From the NCBI GenBank assembly GCA_006386115.1, contig VFIW01000025.1, forward strand, positions 124,001 through 188,000: a DNA stretch of 64,000 nt, read 5' to 3'. Shown here piece after piece: positions 10,237-19,549 of this stretch. The translations under genes and the position numbers were made by a program. This DNA comes from Globisporangium splendens. Its lineage: Eukaryota > Oomycota > Peronosporomycetes > Pythiales > Pythiaceae. The notes beneath the pieces are model-generated. The model did no database searches. It saw nothing but the letters and a program-made list of their open reading frames with translations, and was not told the DNA's origin. How positions within the stretch are numbered: the stretch's first letter is position 1; each line of letters begins with the position of its first letter.

Positions 10237-11331
10237 AAGTTTCTTGAGAATAGCCACAATATTGGCTTTCATCTCTGTCATTTGCTGGTTAATATGAGAG
10301 ACTTCGCGCTGCAGGCTCGCGACCCGGTCTTCAAGCTCTGTAAGAGGGTGCTGTTCCAAACAGTCCCTCAAACACGGCACACACGCTTGTGCCAGAGGAA
10401 GCGATCTCCCGACTTGGAGGGAGGAACGAAGACTTGAGTAGTTGAAGGAAAATTTGCAACTGAATTAAAAATGGTTATGGTTCCTGTCGCTACTTGCTAA
10501 TGAACCCCAAGGGATCCTAGAGGTTTTATAACTAAAACCTAAATATACACAATAAAACCTATGAATCTGATATGTAAAACCTTGGGTACACTGAGGTTGA
10601 ACCTACGGGATCTTCGAGAAGCTTGAACTTCAAGTCTTATTTAAAATCCCTGCAAAGTGATTGGCTCGCGCCACTCACTTCAGGCGGCAGAGACACGTCG
10701 GTCTCGTCGCCAGTCCAGTTTCCCAAGCAGAAACCATCACTCAGTACTTGATTAGTACATGGATGTCATTACTCTGTACTGATTAGTACATGAGAACAAC
10801 ATTCTGCACTGATCAGCACAGAGAACACTCGTGACGTCATCGAATGACGTCACACGTGCATGTGGGGACTGTATTACCGTAATCCCTTTGTTATTTGTGT
10901 CTCCACAATGCACGCTGAAGGTGGTGTGTGCCACACTAGATCTGGGAACAGATCCACCTTCATGTAATGGCAGGTTTCAGCCCATTACAGTATCGCAATG
11001 TGCGCATGGATTGACGTTCTTTGCACCCTCTTACTGCAAACCACTCCGCCCTCTTCCACCAGGCAGCGATAGTAGACTACTGGATGGCTCTCCTTCTTTT
11101 TGCGTGTGCAACGGGTGGTAGTTGCAGGCGCGGCTGGTGCTGGTGGGTCGAGTGGCGGTATATCCGCACGCCAGGCTCCTCAGTTTGCGGCACCTGTTTG
11201 GCTGGCGCCTTCTGCCGCGCCTGAGCCTGCGTGATGCGCAGCGACCCACGTGACGGGATTGGGGTGGGGGAGCGCTTTGCGGGCGCCATGTTCAAACCCT
11301 CACTGAGAATGCCAGGTCGGCCATTCCCCAT
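10237..11331 (-). pseudogene. Possible second element gene (minus strand), unit 1
   Basis: Low-confidence gene relic convergent to the recombinase. The 5' part has an 84-codon frame from 11331 (or Met at 11289, MAPAKRSPTPIPS) with a basic, Ala/Pro-rich sequence. A second frame overlaps its end (about 11190 down to 10998) and reads RKKKESHPVVYYRC and EEGGVVCSKRV, a Cys/His pattern loosely like a BED-type finger. The 3' part (10440-10237) encodes a coiled coil with regular heptads (LEDRVASLQREVSHINQQM) ending in ILKKLP-stop. The middle (about 10440-10860) holds the palindromes and could be intron. I do not recognise the product. The same frames recur in units 2 and 3. Confidence 0.3.
10744..10858. 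promoter_or_regulatory. Phased palindrome block, unit 1
   Basis: Three dyad sites with GTACT..AGTAC-type arms: 10744-10758 (GTACTTGATTAGTAC), 10776-10789 (GTACTGATTAGTAC) and 10806-10819 (GCACTGATCAGCAC). Their starts are 32 and 30 bp apart. A 23-bp near-palindrome follows at 10831-10853, made of two TGACGTCA (CRE-like) boxes, and then a CACGTG box at 10853-10858. The spacing, about three helical turns, puts the sites on one DNA face. They could be recombinase arm sites or transcription factor sites. Confidence 0.55.
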
Positions 11332-11957
11332 TTTCTACCAATCATCATAAATTCATCAGAATTGCAATTCATGAGTGGACAAATGTAACTAATAATAATA
11401 AATGGTTGAATATACCTGCGAATTAACCAATCACAATGAGTTGCACACACCAAATCAAGGTTGCACAGCGGGAAGAAGATAGGCTTTCGAGGAGCTGTGC
11501 AACTCTGTAGGGGTAGGGCGGCTCGATAAAGTATCGATTCCTGTTGGAATTTATAAAGTGGTGGTTAGTAGGGGTAGGGGTGTGCCTGTTTTTGTGGCAC
11601 AGGTTGCACACGAAAGAAAAGTGTTTTCAATATCTGGCCAATTTATATATGCAATTGTATGAAGTTGTAACAGAAGCATAGATTTTTTCTTGTGCAACTC
11701 GGAATTGTTGCACATGCAACACAAACAGAATAAAGTTGTAAAGTTCAGTGGTTCCATGTACTGCACCTTGTGCAGTGCATATTAATGTAAATAAGTAGGA
11801 AAATGAACGATGTATATTTTCTGTGTGGTAGCACAACATCCGCATAACAGTATACATCGACTGGTCGCCAAAAAGTTCGCTACGTGTCGCTCACTGACGT
11901 TGAGGCACTGTATGCTTTACTTTTAAAACTGAGGGAGCGAGCGTGAAAGCGCCAGTA

Positions 11958-14012
11958 ATGGAGGACATTCCGCGTGACAGCTCCCTCTATGCAGATTGCA
12001 CAGCAGGCGCGTTGATAGCAGCTGAGAGGCATCATCCTGCCACACGAAAAACTTACAGCGACGCCTTGTCGCGTTTTCAAAAGTTCTGCATTCAAGCGGG
12101 GTATCCCGATCCTATGGTGGAATGATCGCACCTTCTACCTTACATGATGGTAGCGCACATGACGCAGCTCAGCGAGATCAACAAAACAGCGCACCCTGCG
12201 GAGAAGCTGCGTTCCGCAGTGGCCAACTACTACTCGGGGGCACATATGACTTTTGATGGCCATCCGTCTGACAGGTATGGTCAAACTCTGGTCGGAAAGA
12301 TGAGTTATTTGGATGGATAGGTTTGACTATGTTGTAATCAATTTGAATAAAGGTTGATATGTTGCAGAAATTATGAAAGTGTGCTAATAATTCTGTTTGA
12401 TTAACTCTGCAGGTGGGAAGTTCGGACAGATGGAACGGGCAATCTCGTTGGGATTGGTAATCCTGCCAAATCGGTCATTGTGCGGCACTTCATGACCGGC
12501 CTTAACAAGGTGAAGAAATGAAGTCATGTTGTGACTCGAGCGACTCCAATGGCCCTCGAGAAACTTCAAAAAATGCACGACTACGTGGAAACGCACCACC
12601 GATGCAACATCACGTTTGTGCTGTGGTTTAAGGCGGTATCGGCCTTTGCGTTTTCGGCATGTGCAGAATTTCGGAAGCGCTAAGTCTTCGAAAGAAAAAT
12701 CTCGAGCTGTATCTTACACGGCTGGATAAGGAAACCTTAAAGGAGATATCATTTGGACGTTTTACGCTTCAAGACCGCAAAACCGACCACGATCCCTCCG
12801 CAATGCGCATCTACAACATGTACAAGCTTCCCAATTACGAAAAAGCATGTGATGTTCTGGTACACCTGCGCGCGTGGTATGTCCACGTAGAAGAGGTATG
12901 AAGTTCGAATTGTTTGTTTTTGCACAAGTCTGTGCTATACAGTGTGATTCCCAAAAATGCCATTACTTGCTAACCCGTGCCAATTTGTATGAATAGGAAC
13001 TGGGCCATCAATGGAGAGATGATGATCCGGTTTTCCCAGCGTTGAAAGGGATTCCACGGCAGGTCGAGGCGCCCACAACCACCGTGAAGTGGGGCAGCGA
13101 AATGAACGATAACACTTTCACCGACATTCTCGGCTATCTATTTGAGGCCAGCGGAATAACAAAGGATGTATTCGGGTCAAAAATTCGGTATACAGCACAC
13201 TGTTTCAGAAGAGGCGGTGCTCAGTATCGATTTATGTTCGCACCGGAAAATCAACGATGGTCCCTGAAAATGATCAAATGGTGGGCGGCGTGGTCACGCA
13301 ATGAACGAACAGAAACTTTGTTGAAGTAAATGTTCATTTTTGTGCTATCATGTGATCGATATACTTAATTTGTAGCACTTATGTTTCTATTGTCTTGTTG
13401 TGCATGGAATGCTGTTATTGTGTGTGAGCAGATATTTGCTAGACGATATTATGGATCGCGAAGAGGGTGAACTTTCGGACGTTTTTGCACCTGACCGTCG
13501 TATTACTCAGACGTACGCAAGTGAGGAAAAGCACAGCAACTCCACCATTGTGTCCTTGGGTGAACACAGCTCCGTCGTCATGGAGCTTCAAGCGATTCGA
13601 TCGGAAATGTCTGCGTTAAAGCGCTGTTTTGACGCAGCATTCAACCATAATTGTGATTCTGCAGTATTCTGCAGTTTCACAAGTCACCCACCAAGCAAAC
13701 GCTAAGCGTCCTCAGCTCTCATCGTTGCCGGAGGTGGCGACATGGAAAGATTGTGTGACTCAGTACTGGACTGCTGATCCTTCGAGGCATCAGTTTCGCG
13801 CAGGTTGTGATTTCACAGCGGAGGAAAAACGACACTACAAAACACGGCTTTCGCGGATGAAGCTAATAGCATCCTACGTCAGGTTCTCATTTGACGACGA
13901 TGTCCAAAACTGCGAGCGATTCCTCCAATCTCAGCTCGGCAACGAGTTGACTGTGAATGCGATTTGCAAATACCTTCGTCAGAAGAAAAATTACAAGACG
14001 CACTGCCCTTAG
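11958..14012 (+). pseudogene. Crypton tyrosine recombinase relic, unit 2
   Basis: Same exon layout, domains and four lesions as the unit 1 copy, shifted by 4,025 bp. All open segments compared give identical protein sequence. The shared lesions mean this copy arose by duplication of an already broken gene, not by a separate insertion of a live element. Confidence 0.82.
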
Positions 14013-14255
14013 CATAGTCGATCGATCACATCCACACTACATAGTATTGCATCTCTTTAACTCTGATAAACAAGCATTTTTTCTTTGCCATACTAAATAG
14101 CACAGAAAGATTTCAATTCATACTTTTTTATACCAATTCATACACACTATACCAAACAGTTTATTTTTGAATGAATAAACCAAAAAAGTACGAATAGTGT
14201 TTAGTAATGATGTATTATGTGGGAATTAAACTGAAAGTGTATTATTACTAAACAA

Positions 14256-15354
14256 CTATGGAAGTTTCTTGAGAATAGCCACAATATTGGCTTTCATCTC
14301 TGTCATTTGCTGGTTAATATGAGAGACTTCGCGCTGCAGGCTCGCGACCCGGTCTTCAAGCTCTGTAAGAGGGTGCTGTTCCAAACAGTCCCTCAAACAC
14401 GGCACACACGCTTGTGCCAGAGGAAGCGATCTCCCGACTTGGAGGGAGGAAGAAGACTTGAGTACATGGAGGAAAATCTGCAACTAAATTGAAAAGGTTA
14501 TGGTTCCTGTCGCTACTTGCTAATGAACCCCAAGGGATCCTACACGTTTCATAACTAAAACCTAAACATACACAATAAAACCTATGAATCTGATATATAA
14601 AACCTTGGGTACACTGAGGTTGAACCTACGGGATCTTCTAGAAGCTTGAACTTGAAGTCTTGTATAAAATCTCTGCAAAGTGATTGGCTCGCGCCACTCA
14701 CTCCAGGTGGCAGAGACACGTCGGTCTCATCGCCAGTGCAGTTTCCCAAGTAGGAACCATCACTCAGTACTTGATTAGTACATGGATGTCATCGCTCAGT
14801 ACTGATTAGTACATGAGAACAACATTCTGCACTGATCAGCACAGAGAACACTCGTGACGTCATCGAATAACGTCACACGTGCATGTGGGGACTGTATTAC
14901 CGTAATCCCTTTGTTATTTGTGTCTCCACAATGCACGCTGAAGGTGGTGTGTGCCACACTAGATCTGGGAACAGATCCACCTTCATGTAATGGCAGGTTT
15001 CAGCCCATTACAGTATCGCAATGTGCGCATGGATTGACGTTCTTTGCACCCTCTTACTGCAAACCACTCCGCCCTCTTCCACCAGGCAGCGATAGTAGAC
15101 TACTGGATGGCTCTCCTTCTTTTTGCGTGTGCAACGGGTGGTAGTTGCAGGCGCGGCTGGTGCTGGTGGGTCGAGTGGCGGTATATCCGCACGCCAGGCT
15201 CCTCAGTTTGCGGCACCTGTTTGGCTGGCGCCTTCTGCCGCGCCTGAGCCTGCGTGATGCGCAGCGACCCACGTGACGGGATTGGGGTGGGGGAGCGCTT
15301 TGCGGGCGCCATGTTCAAACCCTCACTGAGAATGCCAGGTCGGCCATTCCCCAT
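14256..15354 (-). pseudogene. Possible second element gene (minus strand), unit 2
   Basis: Same parts as in unit 1: a 5' frame from 15354 (second Met about 15312) and a coiled-coil 3' frame ending at 14256, open from 14483. Here the coiled-coil frame gains an upstream Met because of small differences in the variable block. The function is unknown, and it may not be a gene. Confidence 0.3.
14767..14881. promoter_or_regulatory. Phased palindrome block, unit 2
   Basis: Sites at 14767-14781, 14799-14812, 14829-14842 and 14854-14876 keep the 32, 30 and 25 bp start spacing of unit 1. The right CRE arm has lost its dyad (TAACGTCA). The GTACT sites are unchanged although neighbouring bases differ. 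Confidence 0.55.
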
Positions 15355-15980
15355 TTTCTACCAATCATCATAAATTCATCAGAATTGCAATTCATGATTG
15401 GACAAATGTAACTAATAATAATAAATGGTTGAATATACCTGCGAATTAACCAATCACAATGAGTTGCACACATCAAATCAAGGTTGCACAGCGGGAAGAA
15501 GATAGGCTTTCGAGGAGCTGTGCAACTCTGTAGGGGTAGGGCGGCTCGATAAAGTATCGATTCCTGTTGGAATTTATAAAGTGGTGGTTAGTAGGGGTAG
15601 GGGTGTGCCTGTTTTTGTGGCACAGGTTGCACACGAAAGAAAAGTGTTTTCAATATCTGGCCAATTTATATATGCAATTGTATGAAGTTGTAACAGAAGC
15701 ATAGATTTTTTCTTGTGCAACTCGGAATTGTTGCACATGCAACACAAACAGAATAAAGTTGTAAAGTTCAGTGGTTCCATGTACTGCACCTTGTGCAGTG
15801 CATATTAATGTAAATAAGTAGGAAAATGAACGATGTATATTTTCTGTGTGGTAGCACAACATCCGCATAACAGTATACATCGACTGGTCGCCAAAAAGTT
15901 CGCTACGTGTCGCTCACTGACGTTGAGGCACTGTATGCTTTACTTTTAAAACTGAGGGAGCGAGCGTGAAAGCGCCAGTA

Positions 15981-18035
15981 ATGGAGGACATTCCGCGTGA
16001 CAGCTCCCTCTATGCAGATTGCACAGCAGGCGCGTTGATAGCAGCTGAGAGGCATCATCCTGCCACACGAAAAACTTACAGCGACGCCTTGTCGCGTTTT
16101 CAAAAGTTCTGCATTCAAGCGGGGTATCCCGATCCTATGGTGGAATGATCGCACCTTCTACCTTACATGATGGTAGCGCACATGACGCAGCTCAGCGAGA
16201 TCAACAAAACAGCGCACCCTGCGGAGAAGCTGCGTTCCGCAGTGGCCAACTACTACTCGGGGGCACATATGACTTTTGATGGCCATCCGTCTGACAGGTA
16301 TGGTCAAACTCTGGTCGGAAAGATGAGTTATTTGGATGGATAGGTTTGACTATGTTGTAATCAATTTGAATAAAGGTTGATATGTTGCAGAAATTATGAA
16401 AGTGTGCTAATAATTCTGTTTGATTAACTCTGCAGGTGGGAAGTTCGGACAGATGGAACGGGCAATCTCGTTGGGATTGGTAATCCTGCCAAATCGGTCA
16501 TTGTGCGGCACTTCATGACCGGCCTTAACAAGGTGAAGAAATGAAGTCATGTTGTGACTCGAGCGACTCCAATGGCCCTCGAGAAACTTCAAAAAATGCA
16601 CGACTACGTGGAAACGCACCACCGATGCAACATCACGTTTGTGCTGTGGTTTAAGGCGGTATCGGCCTTTGCGTTTTCGGCATGTGCAGAATTTCGGAAG
16701 CGCTAAGTCTTCGAAAGAAAAATCTCGAGCTGTATCTTACACGGCTGGATAAGGAAACCTTAAAGGAGATATCATTTGGACGTTTTACGCTTCAAGACCG
16801 CAAAACCGACCACGATCCCTCCGCAATGCGCATCTACAACATGTACAAGCTTCCCAATTACGAAAAAGCATGTGATGTTCTGGTACACCTGCGCGCGTGG
16901 TATGTCCACGTAGAAGAGGTATGAAGTTCGAATTGTTTGTTTTTGCACAAGTCTGTGCTATACAGTGTGATTCCCAAAAATGCCATTACTTGCTAACCCG
17001 TGCCAATTTGTATGAATAGGAACTGGGCCATCAATGGAGAGATGATGATCCGGTTTTCCCAGCGTTGAAAGGGATTCCACGGCAGGTCGAGGCGCCCACA
17101 ACCACCGTGAAGTGGGGCAGCGAAATGAACGATAACACTTTCACCGACATTCTCGGCTATCTATTTGAGGCCAGCGGAATAACAAAGGATGTATTCGGGT
17201 CAAAAATTCGGTATACAGCACACTGTTTCAGAAGAGGCGGTGCTCAGTATCGATTTATGTTCGCACCGGAAAATCAACGATGGTCCCTGAAAATGATCAA
17301 ATGGTGGGCGGCGTGGTCACGCAATGAACGAACAGAAACTTTGTTGAAGTAAATGTTCATTTTTGTGCTATCATGTGATCGATATACTTAATTTGTAGCA
17401 CTTATGTTTCTATTGTCTTGTTGTGCATGGAATGCTGTTATTGTGTGTGAGCAGATATTTGCTAGACGATATTATGGATCGCGAAGAGGGTGAACTTTCG
17501 GACGTTTTTGCACCTGACCGTCGTATTACTCAGACGTACGCAAGTGAGGAAAAGCACAGCAACTCCACCATTGTGTCCTTGGGTGAACACAGCTCCGTCG
17601 TCATGGAGCTTCAAGCGATTCGATCGGAAATGTCTGCGTTAAAGCGCTGTTTTGACGCAGCATTCAACCATAATTGTGATTCTGCAGTATTCTGCAGTTT
17701 CACAAGTCACCCACCAAGCAAACGCTAAGCGTCCTCAGCTCTCATCGTTGCCGGAGGTGGCGACATGGAAAGATTGTGTGACTCAGTACTGGACTGCTGA
17801 TCCTTCGAGGCATCAGTTTCGCGCAGGTTGTGATTTCACAGCGGAGGAAAAACGACACTACAAAACACGGCTTTCGCGGATGAAGCTAATAGCATCCTAC
17901 GTCAGGTTCTCATTTGACGACGATGTCCAAAACTGCGAGCGATTCCTCCAATCTCAGCTCGGCAACGAGTTGACTGTGAATGCGATTTGCAAATACCTTC
18001 GTCAGAAGAAAAATTACAAGACGCACTGCCCTTAG
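15981..18035 (+). pseudogene. Crypton tyrosine recombinase relic, unit 3
   Basis: Same exon layout, domains and four lesions as units 1 and 2, shifted 4,023 bp from unit 2. Its 3' end (18035) is followed by the same AT-rich hairpin region. Confidence 0.82.
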
Positions 18036-18278
18036 CATAGTCGATCGATCACATCCACACTACATAGTATTGCATCTCTTTAACTCTGATAAACAAGCAT
18101 TTTTTCTTTGCCATACTAAATAGCACAGAAAGATTTCAATTCATACTTTTTTATACCAATTCATACACACTATACCAAACAGTTTATTTTTGAATGAATA
18201 AACCAAAAAAGTACGAATAGTGTTTAGTAATGATGTATTATGTGGGAATTAAACTGAAAGTGTATTATTACTAAACAA

Positions 18279-19378
18279 CTATGGAAGTTTCTTGAGAATA
18301 GCCACAATATTGGCTTTCATCTCTGTCATTTGCTGGTTAATATGAGAGACTTCGCGCTGCAGGCTCGCGACCCGGTCTTCAAGCTCTGTAAGAGGGTGCT
18401 GTTCCAAACAGTCCCTCAAACACGGCACACACGCTTGTGCCAGAGGAAGCGATCTCCCGACTTGGAGGGAGAAGAAGACTTGAGGGCTTGGAGGAAAATT
18501 TGCAACTGAATTAAAAATGGTTATGGTTCCTGTCGCTACTTACAAATGAACCCCAAGGGATCCTACAGGTTTGATAACTAAAACCTAAATATACACAATA
18601 AAACCTATGAATCTGATATATAAAACCTTGGGTACACTGAGGTTGAACCTACGGGATCTTCTAGAAGCTTGAACTTCAAGTCTTGTGGAAAATTCGCTGC
18701 GAAGTGGCTGGCTCGCGCCACTCACTTCAGATGGCAGAGACACGTCGGTCTCGTCGCCAGTCCAGTTTCCCAAGTAGGAACCATCACTCAGTACTTGGTT
18801 AGTACATGGATGTCATTACTCTGTACTGATTAGTACATGAGAACAACATTCTGCACTGATCAGCACAGAGAACGCTCGTGACGTCATCGAATGACGTCAC
18901 ACGTGCATGTGGGGACTGTATTACCGTAATCCCTTTGTTATTTGTGTCTCCACAATGCACGCTGAAGGTGGTGTGTGCCACACTAGATCTGGGAACAGAT
19001 CCACCTTCATGTAATGGCAGGTTTCAGCCCATTACAGTATCGCAATGTGCGCATGGATTGACGTTCTTTGCACCCTCTTACTGCAAACCACTCCGCCCTC
19101 TTCCACCAGGCAGCGATAGTAGACTACTGGATGGCTCTCCTTCTTTTTGCGTGTGCAACGGGTGGTAGTTGCAGGCGCGGCTGGTGCTGGTGGGTCGAGT
19201 GGCGGTATATCCGCACGCCAGGCTCCTCAGTTTGCGGCACCTGTTTGGCTGGCGCCTTCTGCCGCGCCTGAGCCTGCGTGATGCGCAGCGACCCACGTGA
19301 CGGGATTGGGGTGGGGGAGCGCTTTGCGGGCGCCATGTTCAAACCCTCACTGAGAATGCCAGGTCGGCCATTCCCCAT
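18279..19378 (-). pseudogene. Possible second element gene (minus strand), unit 3
   Basis: Same parts as in units 1 and 2: a 5' frame from 19378 and a coiled-coil 3' part near 18279-18480. The 5' end lies about 170 bp from the mucolipin gene start, so the CCAAT-box region between them could act in both directions. Confidence 0.28.
18791..18905. promoter_or_regulatory. Phased palindrome block, unit 3
   Basis: Sites at 18791-18805, 18823-18836, 18853-18866 and 18878-18900 have the same spacing as units 1 and 2. One inner base of the first site differs (GTACTTGGTTAGTAC); the arms are kept. Confidence 0.55.
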
Positions 19379-19380
19379 TT

Positions 19381-19480
19381 TCTACCAATCATCATAAATT
19401 CATCAGAATTGCAATTCATGATTGGACAAATGTAACTAATAATAATAAATGGTTGAATATACCTGCGAATTAACCAATCA
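19381..19480. promoter_or_regulatory. CCAAT-box cluster upstream of mucolipin-like gene
   Basis: CCAAT at 19385-19389, ATTGG (reverse CCAAT) at 19421-19425 and CCAAT at 19474-19478 lie 70-170 bp before the mucolipin-like start codon. The cluster is inside repeat unit 3 and is also present in units 1 and 2. An initiator-like GCTTCATTTTCATC lies at 19536-19549, immediately before the ATG; used as the start site, it would leave a very short leader. Confidence 0.4.
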
Positions 19481-19549
19481 CAATGAGTTGCACACATCAA
19501 ATCAAGGTTGCACAGCGGGAAGAAGACACCTGTCTGCTTCATTTTCATC

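Larger units (their letters stand above)
7446..11470. mobile_element. Crypton tandem unit 1 (4,025 bp)
   Basis: First of three head-to-tail units. Each begins with GGAAGAAGA and runs to the base before the next GGAAGAAGA. Contents in order: about 470 bp of AT-rich leader rich in TTGCACA/TGTGCAA motifs; a Crypton tyrosine recombinase relic (+, 7933-9987); an AT-rich hairpin (10174-10228); a possible second gene (-, 10237-11331); a palindrome block (10744-10858); and a CCAAT-box region (about 11335-11450). Near the ends lie inverted 10-mers: GCTGTGCAAC at 7469-7478 and GTTGCACAGC at 11460-11469. Confidence 0.85.
11471..15493. mobile_element. Crypton tandem unit 2 (4,023 bp)
   Basis: Second unit, same order as unit 1. 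Positions match at +4025 until about 14457 and at +4023 afterwards, so the recombinase half has no indels relative to unit 1. The segment matching 10432-10850 carries many substitutions and small indels. Confidence 0.85.
15494..19517. mobile_element. Crypton tandem unit 3 (4,024 bp)
   Basis: Third unit, at +4023 to unit 2 through the recombinase half and +4024 after the variable block. It is followed by a last GGAAGAAGA (19518-19526), then unique DNA leading into the mucolipin-like gene. Confidence 0.85.

Noticed and set aside
11077..11331. Weak resemblance of the minus-strand frame to a histone H3 tail (KAPAKQV, later IYRHST)
   Set aside because: Only a few residues match, the spacing is wrong and no H3 core follows. 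Basic Ala/Pro/Lys composition explains it.
7446..19526. Array as a CRISPR array or satellite
   Set aside because: Units are 4 kb and carry gene relics; there is no short repeat-spacer pattern.
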